From Echria macrotheca (lineage: Eukaryota > Ascomycota > Sordariomycetes > Sordariales > Schizotheciaceae), in the NCBI GenBank assembly GCA_030411725.1, contig MU839847.1, positions 186,001 through 250,000 of the forward strand: a DNA stretch of 64,000 nt, read 5' to 3'. Below are positions 9,999-19,793 of this stretch, piece after piece. The stretch's first letter is position 1, and the number at the start of each line of letters is the position of its first letter. The notes beneath the pieces are model-generated. The model saw only the letters and a program-made list of their open reading frames with translations, was not told where the DNA came from and searched no databases. Both the position numbers and the translations under genes were made by a program.

Positions 9999-11078
9999 CT
10001 CTCCATCATCACTTGCGCCGCTCCGGGGAGCCATCCGATTGTGCCGGCGGGGGACGACGATGTCCCGACAATGGGGTACAACGAAGTCCACATATGCGGC
10101 GTTTTGGATGACCAACGCGCGTGAACAAAGGTGCCCAAAGGCGGCGGTCGTTAAAAGCGGGCAGAAACGAGCACACACACATACACTGCCGGCGAAGGCG
10201 CTCGCGAACGACCGAACTGCCCTCCAGAAACGTGAAGATGCTCCACAGCCACCCTTTCGTGTCAGTCAGCCCCAACTGTCGGAACCACCTATCAAACACC
10301 GAGACCAGCATCAAAACACTCTTAGCAGCGGTTAGCTAGACACATCATCGCGCGATTAACTCCCAGCTCCTCCATGGACCGGTCCCGAGCCAGCTCACGA
10401 GAGAAACTCGCATTGAACAAGCCAAAAAGCCACCCCCTTTGGGCTGATGCGCTCGCATTCATCATGATCCAGCCTCGCAGAAATGCCCCGGGCGCTACTC
10501 CTGAGCCGCAGTCGACTTGGCACATACGGATATGACAGGTCGACCACCGCCATGTGCAGAGAGGATTACAGCTTGGCACTCCACTCAATCGCGTGACTTT
10601 ATGTTGAGGCTTGTTTGTAGGCTGCTCCAGAATCCGAGTCATGCTCGGATCCTGTTCACGTCAAGCCTGTTGCCGCGGGCCCGTTCCTCTGCGGTGCGGT
10701 GCCGGCGCCATAACCCGGGCTCGACGAAGGCTGAGCAGCTTACCTACCTTATACTTTCATCCTTTGTAAAATCTGAAAGCAGAATTCTTGAGAGTGACTA
10801 CCTACTGTTGTGAGATCATCAACAAAATCAGCCCGAATCGGCGGCATGCTCGTCGACCGGGCAGCGAGATAAGTGCTGTGGAGTGTGCGCTTGTCGCCCA
10901 GTGCGGCCGGGAAGGTAAGCTACTGTATGTCATGTTCAATCTAGGGCTGTGAGATAGAATTGTAGTACTATTGACTGTCGAATCTAAACTCGTTCGCGCT
11001 TAACTTCGTGGGACATGCTCCTCATTCAAGATCCTCATAGTCCATGATCGCTGTTGAGCTTTCGGGTCCCTGTCCAAA
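9999..11078. other. Intergenic, gene-poor
   Basis: No coding region supported. The part next to 9998 might contain further, unrecognisable remains of the PSD-like relic (a frame with VGHPKRRICG and LYPIVGTSSSPAG up to about 10138). The rest is the 3' flank of the 485-residue membrane protein gene. A TACCTACCTTA motif occurs at 10741. Confidence 0.45.
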
Positions 11079-12536
11079 CTATGAAACATGCGGTATGCCC
11101 ACTGCCCATGTGGAGAGAAATGTTTCTGGGGAGAGGTAATACAAGGACCTGAACGCCTCAACAATAAGAAACAACCGCGACATGATAAGCAGCATCGATC
11201 CCGTCATGTAAAGTGTGAATATCCGGGGCCCAATCGGGAATTCATTCGGTTTCCATGCTCCTCCCCTCGTCTTGACCGCGAAGTATAGCCAGTGAACCAT
11301 ATTCATGATCAGCGGAACTCCGGCTGTTAGGAGCGAAGATACCTTCCATAAAATGGCCTCGGTGCGCGTAGGAAACTGGGAATTCCACGCAAGTAGGTGT
11401 AGTCCACCCACAACTAACGAGCTGACAACGCCGATGAACGCCATCAAGGGTCGTTCTTCATAGCTGAAATTCATGCTTTCGAAAAGCTTATTGTCATACA
11501 TCTTCTGGTTCCAACTGGGATGAACGACGTTGTTTGGGGCGGAAAGCCTTACGGAGGGCGAGAACCAGAATTCAATGGGACGCACCCTGGCCATCATCTG
11601 TATCTGGTCCGGCGAAGCGCTCTTTCCCATATCCAGATATATCGGTGTCGTCACATCCTTCGGGTGTTTGATGAGCAACAGGTACATGACGAATGCGCAT
11701 GCTGCAAAGCTGAGTGTCATAATTTCGAGGGGCGACGAGGGCTTGTGTAGAACAGCTCGGACCAGTAGCTCGACGACAAGCCAGGTGACCTGAAGTAGAG
11801 CTGAGGCTTTCACAAATAGATCGCCCTTGCTCCTATCAGTAATGTCGTCGATTGTCAAGGAGGGAAGCCGCTCAATGAGTCCTATCTTCCTTGCCAGTAT
11901 TAGTTGACACGACGTGAGGACCCATGTATGTCCTCCAAACTGGCAAAGGGTAGAGTTTAAATCCCTAAAAGTATCCTGAAGTGCCTCGATTTGGTCGGAT
12001 ACCAGGGGTGCATGCGTGCGGTGAAGTCTCCAAGCAGCTTCTCCGTACTTTGGCTCGAGCCTGCTCACGCCTCGCTTCATGTCCCAGGCATTGTACCATT
12101 CGTAGCTAGGAGGCTTTGGTCCGGCAACCTCAGAAGGGAAACGTAGAACGAATCCACCCATATCCGCGAAAAAGGTATGGCTCAGACTCCATTCGATGTC
12201 ATCGTCGTCGGCGAGATCTTGCAGCACTTTTGTATTCAACCGAGCGGCCGAAAAGTTTACCACAGTCTTGCACAGTAAACCCTCCGGCACGACGAGCGTG
12301 ATAAGCATCCACTTCAGCTTCGAAATGAACCTCGTCAGGTCCCGTCGATACCTCTGTCGCTGGGTCTTGGGTCGAAATTGTGGAGGTACATTGAGGTAAA
12401 GGACAGACCAGCTGCACAAGAGCAGCGTCGAGAGGCAGCTCCACACAATGCTGAGCGTTGAGCGCACGCTGGGACCGGAGATGAAAGCTGGCGCCGCCGA
12501 GGGAAGTGTGCAATTGGAGTAAAAAGCAATCATCAT
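11079..12536 (-). CDS. Polytopic membrane protein of an uncharacterised fungal family
   Basis: Single-exon gene, 485 residues, starting at tandem ATGs (12536). Hydrophobic segments: about residues 28-50 (LSIVWSCLSTLLLCSW), 73-88, a pair at about 255-300, and three more between about 360 and 475; the N-terminus is short. The segment FFADMGGF at about 131-138, the block IGLIERLPSLTIDDITDRSKGD, and LLIKHPKDVTTPI recur in many ascomycete proteins of this type that have no assigned function. No catalytic motif is visible. The nearest neighbour, a HET-WD40 protein, is transcribed the same way but is 0.5 kb upstream. The membrane location is supported; no role can be proposed. Confidence 0.8.
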   Translation of the reverse strand: MMIAFYSNCTLPSAAPAFISGPSVRSTLSIVWSCLSTLLLCSWSVLYLNVPPQFRPKTQRQRYRRDLTRFISKLKWMLITLVVPEGLLCKTVVNFSAARLNTKVLQDLADDDDIEWSLSHTFFADMGGFVLRFPSEVAGPKPPSYEWYNAWDMKRGVSRLEPKYGEAAWRLHRTHAPLVSDQIEALQDTFRDLNSTLCQFGGHTWVLTSCQLILARKIGLIERLPSLTIDDITDRSKGDLFVKASALLQVTWLVVELLVRAVLHKPSSPLEIMTLSFAACAFVMYLLLIKHPKDVTTPIYLDMGKSASPDQIQMMARVRPIEFWFSPSVRLSAPNNVVHPSWNQKMYDNKLFESMNFSYEERPLMAFIGVVSSLVVGGLHLLAWNSQFPTRTEAILWKVSSLLTAGVPLIMNMVHWLYFAVKTRGGAWKPNEFPIGPRIFTLYMTGSMLLIMSRLFLIVEAFRSLYYLSPETFLSTWAVGIPHVS

Positions 12537-13050
12537 GCTGTGGTAAAAGAGGTATATATAGAATATATCTGGTACAAAGACACTGGATATGACTGGGGAA
12601 TGGAGGTAGTCCGAAAGATGTCTAGTATTGGGAAAGTTTCGGGAGGACGCACGAGTTCACAACAACCGAAGAGCAAGCAGAATCGAGCCGTCTAATATAT
12701 CCCACAATATTTGATGTGCGCGTGGACACATACATATTGGGCACTCTTGCTCGATCTGGGCCTGTCTGAGGTACCTCAGCCGTCGTCCACTAACAAGCCT
12801 CCAGCTCACCAACACAAGAGTGCAACATTGGGCATCGCTGCAGCAGAAAGCCCCACCACAGCCTCGGAACTGCATGTCCAAGCCCTTGCCCTTGCCCTCG
12901 CTCACACTGTCCTCCATATCCCTTCCGGCCTGAACACCTTCGCTACAACTGCCATCACGGCCATACTAGGTAGATACTTTACCGAAATTTCCATGGGAAC
13001 GTACGCTCGGCAGAAACTCAAAGAAACACGCATTTGATTCAAGGTGCAGG
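12537..13050. other. Intergenic
   Basis: Upstream region of the minus-strand membrane protein gene and 3' flank of the HET-WD40 gene. A TATATA-rich stretch at about 12551-12566 (minus-strand TATA candidate) lies 15-30 bases before the membrane protein ATG. A palindromic GAGGTACCTC sits near 12769. No gene seen. Confidence 0.5.
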
Positions 13051-14910
13051 CTAAAAGGAAGTAAGGTAACCAATCGGACAAAGCCTGAGCCCCTGGCGGC
13101 CTTCTGAGCATAGCAGCAAATGCTTGCCGTCTGGTGAGAAGGCAACATTGTGAACTGCTACTGACGGCTCCACAAGCGTATGCAGCCGCGAGCCCGTAAT
13201 GACATCACACAGCATTACCCTAAGCATGTTCTCAGACCAAACGGTCAACACCATCTGCGTGGAATCCCCCGAGAAGGCAAAGGCCTTGAAATCTCCGGTT
13301 GGCACTTTCCGCGTGTACAACACCGTGCCGGAGCTTGCATCCAGCATCTCGACCGTGGTCTGAATTAGGATCCTCGTCGCCCCTGGAGGCTCGGGCAGAG
13401 TTTCCCCGACCTTCACCAGCCACTTGCTGTCGGGAGAGAAAGCCAAATGCCAGTAATCCACGGGACTCCGGATGGTGTGTACCTCTGTGCCGGAGACCAC
13501 GTCCCAGATACTCATTCCCCCGTTGGACAGCTGTAGGAGCTTCTGTCCGTTCGGGGAAAAAGTGATGGACGGCTCACCCCCCGGGGGTCCACTGAGCGCG
13601 TGGAGTGGTGTATTGGAGAGAACATCCTGTATGGCGATCCTGCCTTCGTCGTCAATCAAGGCCAGGTACAGTTGCTTGCCGTCTGGCGAGAAAGCCATAG
13701 CGCCAGGGTAATGGCTAGGACTAGCCGCCAAGCTCTCGGGGCTCGTGCTTGAACAGGTGTCCCAAAGCTTAATTGAGGTGTGAGGCCACACACCAGCCAT
13801 GCCCACAGCTGTCACTAGAAACTTGCTGTCTGGGGAGAAGAGGAACCTGACGTCACGGCCCGGGCCCGGGCCAGTGTCGAAATTAACGTAGAGCACTCCC
13901 CCCGAGATAACGTCCCACAGTTTCGATGTACCAGGACTTCCGCCCCCGGATGTTCTCGATGAAGCCGATAACAGTGTCTTGCCGTTTGGTGAGAAGGATA
14001 GGGCGAATATGGCTTCACGATGTCCCTCAAACACCTGTAGTGGCGTGCCGGAAGCGACATCCCACAGCTTTATTGCGTCGCCTTGGCCGGCCACCGAACT
14101 AGATGCCAGCTGACAACCGTGAGGGGAGAATGCAAAAGCGAACTGCGATCGTGATTGGACATCGAGTGTCTTCATCTTGCAACTCTCGTAGAACTCCTTC
14201 CTGAGACGGCTGACTGCTCTGTCCTTGCCCTCGCCGTAAATCAGCGGCATAAAAACGTCAAAGATGCCCAGGAGGGAGTACGCCCAGTCTTCCTCGCGGC
14301 TGGTGTTCCGTTTGCGAGCCCATAGAAACCGTTCATTTGCTGTGTACTGATACAGCGGGGTTCCTCGGAGAGCCGTTTTGGGGATTCCTGTAATCTCGCA
14401 GATAAGCCGTTCCAGTGATTTTTTATCGCCCAGCCGGCCGCCGTTTTTCGAGAAGAACTCCACCGTGGCCGGCGCCAACAGCTCCTGTAGGGTCCAGCCC
14501 CGGGTGAACCATCTGCTCCGTCTAAACGCAGATTCGAAGGGCAGCCGGTTTGACCCGTCCACGGATTCCAAAGAGGCACTCGAGACGTCGGATAGGTAGA
14601 CGTAGCATTTTACCGCGTTGGCGTACCATCGAAACATGGAGTTGATGGCCTCCTGCAGCTCGGCACTGCTCGACTTGTCGATGCAGCAGGTATCGACCCA
14701 GAAATACCGCAGACCGTCGCGCGCCACCTGGTTTGCGCAGAACCAGAGCTTCTCGTAGCCGAGTTTGTTGTCGACCCCGTCGGGCATGTCCCGGAAGGTC
14801 ACTTCATCGTCCCCCCAGGTGTGCGAGAGTATGGCGTATGGGGGTATCTTGTCGGGAGGCACGTCAATCAGGACGATCTTCCAGTCGCTGCGGCGTTCCA
14901 GGAGGCGCAT
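13051..14910 (-). CDS. HET domain-WD40 repeat protein lacking a NACHT domain
   Basis: Single exon, 619 residues. Residues 1-245 are a HET domain of the HET-E/HET-D kind: YAILSHTWGDDEVTF (25-39), RYFWVDTCCIDK (69-79), RRSRWFTRGWTLQELLAP (130-147) and the closing YGEGKDRAVSRL (225-236). HET domains trigger cell death in heterokaryon incompatibility. From residue about 256 to the end come about seven to eight degenerate WD40 units marked by AFSPHGCQLAS, ALSFSPNGKTLL, LFSPDSKFLV, AFSPDGKQL, TFSPNGQKLL, AFSPDSKWLV and AFSPDGKHLL, each with a following KLWD-like strand. The usual HNWD order is HET-NACHT-WD40; here only about 15 residues separate HET from WD40 and there is no P-loop. The repeats are divergent, not near-identical. 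A regulated incompatibility or immune-type effector is inferred. Confidence 0.88.
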   Translation of the reverse strand: MRLLERRSDWKIVLIDVPPDKIPPYAILSHTWGDDEVTFRDMPDGVDNKLGYEKLWFCANQVARDGLRYFWVDTCCIDKSSSAELQEAINSMFRWYANAVKCYVYLSDVSSASLESVDGSNRLPFESAFRRSRWFTRGWTLQELLAPATVEFFSKNGGRLGDKKSLERLICEITGIPKTALRGTPLYQYTANERFLWARKRNTSREEDWAYSLLGIFDVFMPLIYGEGKDRAVSRLRKEFYESCKMKTLDVQSRSQFAFAFSPHGCQLASSSVAGQGDAIKLWDVASGTPLQVFEGHREAIFALSFSPNGKTLLSASSRTSGGGSPGTSKLWDVISGGVLYVNFDTGPGPGRDVRFLFSPDSKFLVTAVGMAGVWPHTSIKLWDTCSSTSPESLAASPSHYPGAMAFSPDGKQLYLALIDDEGRIAIQDVLSNTPLHALSGPPGGEPSITFSPNGQKLLQLSNGGMSIWDVVSGTEVHTIRSPVDYWHLAFSPDSKWLVKVGETLPEPPGATRILIQTTVEMLDASSGTVLYTRKVPTGDFKAFAFSGDSTQMVLTVWSENMLRVMLCDVITGSRLHTLVEPSVAVHNVAFSPDGKHLLLCSEGRQGLRLCPIGYLTSF

Positions 14911-15377
14911 CGTCGACAGCAGGTTCCCGGCCTACGAAATGAACGGCGAGGTGGCTTGTGGCACGCGAGAATCGCTGGATTGGGGTCTGTTGTTCGTGTT
15001 GGAACTGTTGTCGATGTAGGAACGCGCTGGAAATTGAGGCATTTGGGAGGTCGGAGCCTTGAAGGGCAGACACACACGACGACATGTACGAAGAAACGGA
15101 TTGGTGAGGTATTTTTAGGTCGGACACAGGCAGACAACCACCGTTGAACGAAAACAAATAAGACTCTCCCCTTACCTTACCTTGGTGAGTGAAGACGCAG
15201 AGGTTGAGTCTTCTTAAAATATTGGTCCTTTTCTATCATATTGAGTGCTAACCAGAAACAGTGGGCCAGCCAATCCTTCGGAATATTTAAGGAGACGTCA
15301 CGGTCGCACACTGCAACTGCTCACCAAAAATCCTCTTCCACCACCAACAACCTTTTAACAACCCCCCAACCCTCACC
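14911..15377. promoter_or_regulatory. Divergent upstream region, HET-WD40 and HD-domain genes
   Basis: The 467 bases separate the start codons of two divergently transcribed genes. An AATATTTAAGG box near 15281 lies about 95 bases before the HD gene ATG, followed by a C/A-rich leader typical of fungal start sites. CCTTACCTTACCTT occurs near 15171. No assigned box was seen on the HET side. Confidence 0.45.
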
Positions 15378-16448
15378 ATGTCTCCCACCCCCGAGCCAGG
15401 CTACTTCCAAACCCTCGAATACCACGCCGACAACACCGTGACAATCCGCGACGACCTCTACGGCACGCACACCATCGCCGAATCGGCCCTCGTCGCCCTC
15501 CTCCACTCCCAACCCCTCACCCGCCTCAGCGGCGTCCACCAGCACGGCATCACCGGCCTCCTTGGCCTCACGCCCAAAGTCACCCGGCTTGAGCACTCCG
15601 TAGGCGCCTTCCTCCTCGTGCGCATGGCCGGCGCCTCCGTCGCCGAGCAGGCCGCCGCGCTGCTGCACGACGTGAGCCACACCGTACTGAGCCACGTGAT
15701 CGACTGGGCGCTGTCGCGGCCGGGCGTCGGCGAGGAGGAGAGTTTCCACGAGGTGCACAAGGCGCGGTATGTGCGCGGTATGACGTCTCTCGTGGAGATT
15801 TTGGGGCGGCATGGCTTGGGGGAGGAGGTGTTGCATGAGGAAAAGTTTCCGTTGGTTGAGATGGTTGCCCCGCATTTGTGTGCTGATCGGTTGGATTATG
15901 GGCTCCGTGATGCGGTTGGGTTTGGGAAGTTGAGCAGGGAGGACGCGAGGCGGGTTGTCGAGGATCTGGTTGCGCTTCCGGGTCCGGAGGCGCCGGGTAG
16001 GATGCTTGTGCTGAGGGATGTTGAATTGGCGCTTGGGCTGGCGAGGGGGTATCTCGCTGTTGATCGCGAGGTTTGGTCGAATCCACGGCATATCGACATG
16101 TACCGGCGCGCGGGGGAGGTCATCGGGTCTGCGGTGCGTGGCGGGGCGATTCCGTTGGAACGGCTGTGGACTTCGTCGGATAGGGAGTTCTGGGAGGAGT
16201 TGCGGCGTGTGACAGATGATGCTGGGCGGGAGGTTATGAGACAGTTGGAGGAGGAAGGGTTGCAGAAGGCGGAAGAGAGTCTTGGTCTTCCAAAGAGGAC
16301 GAAGGTCCGGACGATCGACCCGGATGTCTATGCAACACCGCCTGGCGAGACGGAAGCTGTTTGCCGACCGCTGTCCGAGTGGTTACCGGCTTGGGCTGCG
16401 GAAAGGGATGAATACATCGCTGCCCGTAAACGTATCATAGGGCTTTGA
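15378..16448 (+). CDS. HD-domain metal-dependent phosphohydrolase
   Basis: Single exon, 356 residues, ATG in a good context (CTCACCATG). The HD signature is readable: TRLEHSVGAF (His 73), AALLHDVSHTVLSH (His-Asp 97-98) and, further on, CADRLDYGLRDA (Asp near 170), the pattern of COG1078-type HD proteins related to dNTP triphosphohydrolases such as SAMHD1. The N-terminus carries IRDDLYGTHTI and LTRLSGVHQHG, also family-typical. No signal or membrane segment, so cytosolic. The substrate (nucleotide or other phosphoester) cannot be told from sequence. It is divergent from the HET-WD40 gene; codons near the 3' half are less C-ending than in the 5' half. Confidence 0.87.
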   Translation: MSPTPEPGYFQTLEYHADNTVTIRDDLYGTHTIAESALVALLHSQPLTRLSGVHQHGITGLLGLTPKVTRLEHSVGAFLLVRMAGASVAEQAAALLHDVSHTVLSHVIDWALSRPGVGEEESFHEVHKARYVRGMTSLVEILGRHGLGEEVLHEEKFPLVEMVAPHLCADRLDYGLRDAVGFGKLSREDARRVVEDLVALPGPEAPGRMLVLRDVELALGLARGYLAVDREVWSNPRHIDMYRRAGEVIGSAVRGGAIPLERLWTSSDREFWEELRRVTDDAGREVMRQLEEEGLQKAEESLGLPKRTKVRTIDPDVYATPPGETEAVCRPLSEWLPAWAAERDEYIAARKRIIGL

Positions 16449-16523
16449 CAGTGATATCGTGCGAGAAGGCTAGGAAAGGCATATGACACGTGATTAGATC
16501 AGCAAACCACGCGAGGCCACTCC

Positions 16524-16751
16524 AGGGGCAATCATATCGGCTGGATCGGTGGTTTTTACACATTGCGCGTGACGTATTTGACTATGGGGATTTCGATTGC
16601 CGCTGTGGCAGTGTTGATCGGGCCGTCTATTAACGGGGCATTCTTGTATCGGTATCATGGGTTTGGGGAGCTGGCTGCTTTTACTGCGAATATGTGCTTG
16701 GCGGGAGGCCTCTGGCGCACATTCCTGTATCGCTTCATGATATCCAAGTAA
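16524..16751 (+). pseudogene. C-terminal scrap of an MFS (monocarboxylate-type) transporter
   Basis: An open frame ending at TAA 16751 reads SIAAVAVLIGPSINGAFLYR, then YHGFGELAAFTANMCLAGGL and ends with RFMISK. This resembles the last two membrane helices and RWLISK-like tail of fungal monocarboxylate-porter MFS proteins (LIGPPIxGAL, RYGGFxExxIFxGxMCLxGG). The upstream frame degenerates before 16524 and no ATG or upstream exons are found, so it is read as a truncated relic beside the HD gene. Assignment depends on remembered family pattern. Confidence 0.45.
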
Positions 16752-17261
16752 TCTTATGTTTTAATACCACATCAAAACAACATAGCATCATGTTACCACC
16801 ATATCTTCCATACTAGATCTTCCTACCAGCCTTTCCCACCTTCAGAGATCACACACACCACACCACCATAGACCAGATAGTCTATGGATAAGTTCACCCC
16901 CCTATACATAATTACATGGATTTGCTTTCCACTCGGTTCTGACGACTCACCATTCGGTCACGCTCAGCTCTTCCATCCCTCGTATCATTCCTATTACGGA
17001 CCGGCACTGCTTGCAACTGCATGGTCTTCAGTCTGTCCATACACCCGACAAACAACTCTGAGCTCGGGACATGTTATCCGCTTCCTTAATAGCCGTCCGA
17101 TGAGGAGAACCACAAGCATGTTGTCGCGCATGGTGTTTCACCCTGTTGGATGTCGGCTATCGGGGACTAGAACTAGAGACATAAGATTAGCCCGCCCTTA
17201 GCCTTCGAGGACCTGGAACATATGAACGGTAGAGAAATGTCTATTCGGCGCGTACGAACTT
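16752..17261. other. Intergenic
   Basis: No gene supported; 3' flank of the minus-strand coiled-coil protein gene. Short open frames near 16884-17201 lack any family feature. Confidence 0.5.
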
Positions 17262-18026
17262 CTAGACCGAGCCCCAAGTTCTCGGCCAGCTGCCACTAAG
17301 GCTCTCGGATCTTTTTTTACGCCGGTCTTCGACCTCTTGCCGTTGACGCAACAGCTTCATGTTCTTAAAAAAGTCGTTCTCGGTCCCGAGCCGTATATTA
17401 TTCTCGCTCAGCTCCTGGATGCGATCCGAGGAGTTACTCATTTTTTTCCGGAGCTGAATATTCTCACGCTGGAAATGCTCAATTTCGAGCTGCAGCTCGT
17501 CGATTTTCATCTGCAGTGTCTCGATTTGTGCCTTAGGGATGCGATTGTGTTGTTGGAGCGACCCATCGGCTGCTCGCAGACCTTCAACATCAGTATGAAT
17601 GGGCTCGTTGACTTTGGGAACCCGGGTCTTCTCTCGAAACCCACTGAACAGGGGAGCTTGCGTCGCGGCCCCCGCGCTCACCTCTCCAGTTGCTATTCCA
17701 GGAAATGAGGTGACAGTCGAGCGATTCAAACCCGAGGAGTCTTGTTTTTTCTCTCCGCCCCGACCATAAGGACCTGGAGCATCGTCTCTGTGTTGTGTCT
17801 TTGGTTTCTTGATCTTGGGTGTGTCTGAGGGTGGTGAGTCGCCTCCGCTTGCTGGCCGCTTCCCCAGATTGCGTCGGTAGTTTTCATTGACAGCAATAAG
17901 ACGATCCGTGCGCTCACTACGCTCCTTGGTGCAGTCGCGTGATATGGTGTAGGTCGAGAAAGGACGGGGGTTTTTCCTCTTCGATCTCGAAAGCGGGGTA
18001 CCCAGAGCCTTGTGCCTTGCCGACAT
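17262..18026 (-). CDS. Basic coiled-coil protein, function unknown
   Basis: Single exon, 254 residues, ATG at 18026. The first 160 residues are polar and probably disordered, with basic clusters that could be nuclear localisation signals (SRSKRKNPRP, KIKKPKTQ). Residues about 165-238 form a strongly predicted coiled coil (IETLQMKIDELQLEIEHFQR, then ENIQLRKK and NNIRLGTENDFFKNMKLLRQ) with leucines in heptad spacing, followed by KKRSES. No enzymatic motif. A bZIP is not supported, because no basic-region consensus precedes the heptads. It is divergent from the CFEM gene across 554 bases. Coding status is fairly likely from the uninterrupted heptad pattern, but no homolog is recognised. Confidence 0.6.
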   Translation of the reverse strand: MSARHKALGTPLSRSKRKNPRPFSTYTISRDCTKERSERTDRLIAVNENYRRNLGKRPASGGDSPPSDTPKIKKPKTQHRDDAPGPYGRGGEKKQDSSGLNRSTVTSFPGIATGEVSAGAATQAPLFSGFREKTRVPKVNEPIHTDVEGLRAADGSLQQHNRIPKAQIETLQMKIDELQLEIEHFQRENIQLRKKMSNSSDRIQELSENNIRLGTENDFFKNMKLLRQRQEVEDRRKKRSESLSGSWPRTWGSV

Positions 18027-18580
18027 GTTTTCTCTCGGATTTGCTGTATTCGGGACGAATTTCGGTATCTCTCAATCTCAACGTTAGTGAGAATCCGAGT
18101 GGCGACTTGGATTTCCGGGGTCGTCGTCTCGTTCTTGGGGCTTGGGGACGCATCCAGATCGCGAACGAGATCGTCACACCAGTGGCTTGCCTAGCAGACG
18201 GACAGATATTCACGTGACTTTGGGGCTTGACGAAAATGTCTCGCAGTCGATTCGCCCTGCTGAAGTCAGGGATGGCGCGCCACCTCATCTCCCCGGACGG
18301 GTCTGGGCCAGGGGGGGCTTGGCATGCTCCCCCGGGATTGGATCACAGCCCATCCGCCGGCTGCAGGTAGGCGCATCTGTCCAGGTTTTGTCGGGCCCCA
18401 CGGTACCATGTGAGAATCTCGATTGGCCCATGGTTCATGCATCGAGGGGCTCCCAAATCGGTCTCGGACACGTCTTGGTCGATGTTACGAGCTGTGGGCA
18501 GATATAATATTGGCCGGCGAGCCGGCTTGAGATTATCTGATCAGCTTTGTTGGTTTCTAGATCAACAACAACGTCCCACG
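18027..18580. promoter_or_regulatory. Divergent upstream region, coiled-coil and CFEM genes
   Basis: 554 bases between start codons. A GATATAATATT box near 18500 lies about 75-80 bases upstream of the CFEM gene ATG. No clear box on the other side. Confidence 0.4.
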
Positions 18581-19793
18581 ATGCGCTCGAGGCTGCCCCT
18601 GTCCCTAGCAGTTTGGGCTGCCATCTCGACGCGACGAGCAGTCGGTCTCACCCTCCCGACCTGTGCGGTACGTTCCCGTGGTGCCGGAAAAACGAAGGGG
18701 GGCGGTTCTAACTTCAAAATCCTCTAGCAAACCTGTCTGGACGCAGCAATCGCAAATGGCGTTCTCTGCAACGCAAGCGACGCAAAATGTTTATGCTCAA
18801 AGCCCGATTTTGTTGCTACCGTAGGGTGCTGTATCAGTCAGAATTGCTCGGTTTCAGACCAGGATACAGCGGTGGCGTCTTTAGTCTCGGTAGTTAACCT
18901 CTCCTCCAGATGCAGGCATACCGTTGCTAATATGGGCGCGATAGACATGCGCCAAAGCGGGTACTGTTATCCCATCAACGGCGACATGCGTATCTACCAC
19001 TAGTACCGGCAGTAGTACCAGCAGCAGCAGCACAGAAAGGATAACCACAACGCTAGTGACATCCGTGGACTCCATTACAGCTTCTAGTACCTTCGGGACA
19101 GCACCCATCAACACGATCAGCAGCTCCACCTCCAGCTCCCCCCCAATCACGACGGTCACCGTGATAGGCGTCGGCAGCAACAGCGGGGCCACCAGTACCC
19201 CCGACCCGACGACATCGTCTTCCGGGCTCTCAGCAGGTGCCCTTGCAGGAATCGTTGTTGGGGCTGTTGGGGGCGTCGCCATTATCATCCTCATCATTGT
19301 CATAGCCTGGAGGAGACGGCGAAGGAGAAAGGCGGAGCAAAGTCCGGCCGAGCTGCCCATAAATCCGATTACGCCAGCACCGCCAGCACCCGTGAGACAG
19401 CCGCATATCGCAGAGTTATCATCAGAGCCAGCCGAGAAATCACAGCCAGGATGGGACGAGGACCCGTCGACGAAGCCGCCGGAAACTCCGCATCAAGGCG
19501 TCGCAGAGGTCTCTCCCGTTTCGCCGGATCAGGATGCGCACGAGCTGTCGGCCATGACGCTGGACACGGATCGGTCGACAGTGACATCTATGTCGACTTC
19601 CGACGCACAAACCTTCTCGGACGTGGGGCATGTGTTCGTTCCAGCAAGTGCTGTACAGGAAGATCACCGCCGAACGGCCGGTCTCGAACAGCCGCGGCAC
19701 GAGGAGTGGCAACTGGCGGAAAAGAGGAGGCAGGTGATAGAGAGGGTCAAGGCGATACAGGACGGGACAGGTCGGCGTTTCGCGTTGGCATAG
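18581..19793 (+). CDS. CFEM-domain single-pass surface protein
   Basis: Three exons (18581-18667, 18728-18889, 18945-19793), 365 residues; introns of 60 and 55 bases, the second with a GCTAAT branch site. A signal peptide (MRSRLPLSLAVWAAISTRRAVG) is followed by a CFEM domain split over all three exons: LPTCA|QTCLDAA, VLCNASDAKCLCSKPDF, VGCCISQNCSVSDQD, then TCAKAG. The Asp before CLC is at the position that binds haem iron in Candida CFEM proteins; there are nine cysteines, one more than the usual eight (GCC). A Ser/Thr-rich stalk (about 95-180) leads to a transmembrane helix (about 182-205, ALAGIVVGAVGGVAIIILII) with an RRRRRR stop-transfer cluster and a cytosolic tail of about 155 residues. 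This is the sensor-like membrane-bound layout rather than GPI-anchored. Function (haem/iron or surface sensing) is inferred. Confidence 0.88.

Noticed and set aside
17907..18288. Minus-strand upstream frame as a 5' exon of the coiled-coil gene
   Set aside because: It overlaps the chosen start in another frame and no GT-AG join improves the protein; the ATG at 18026 gives a simple intact gene.
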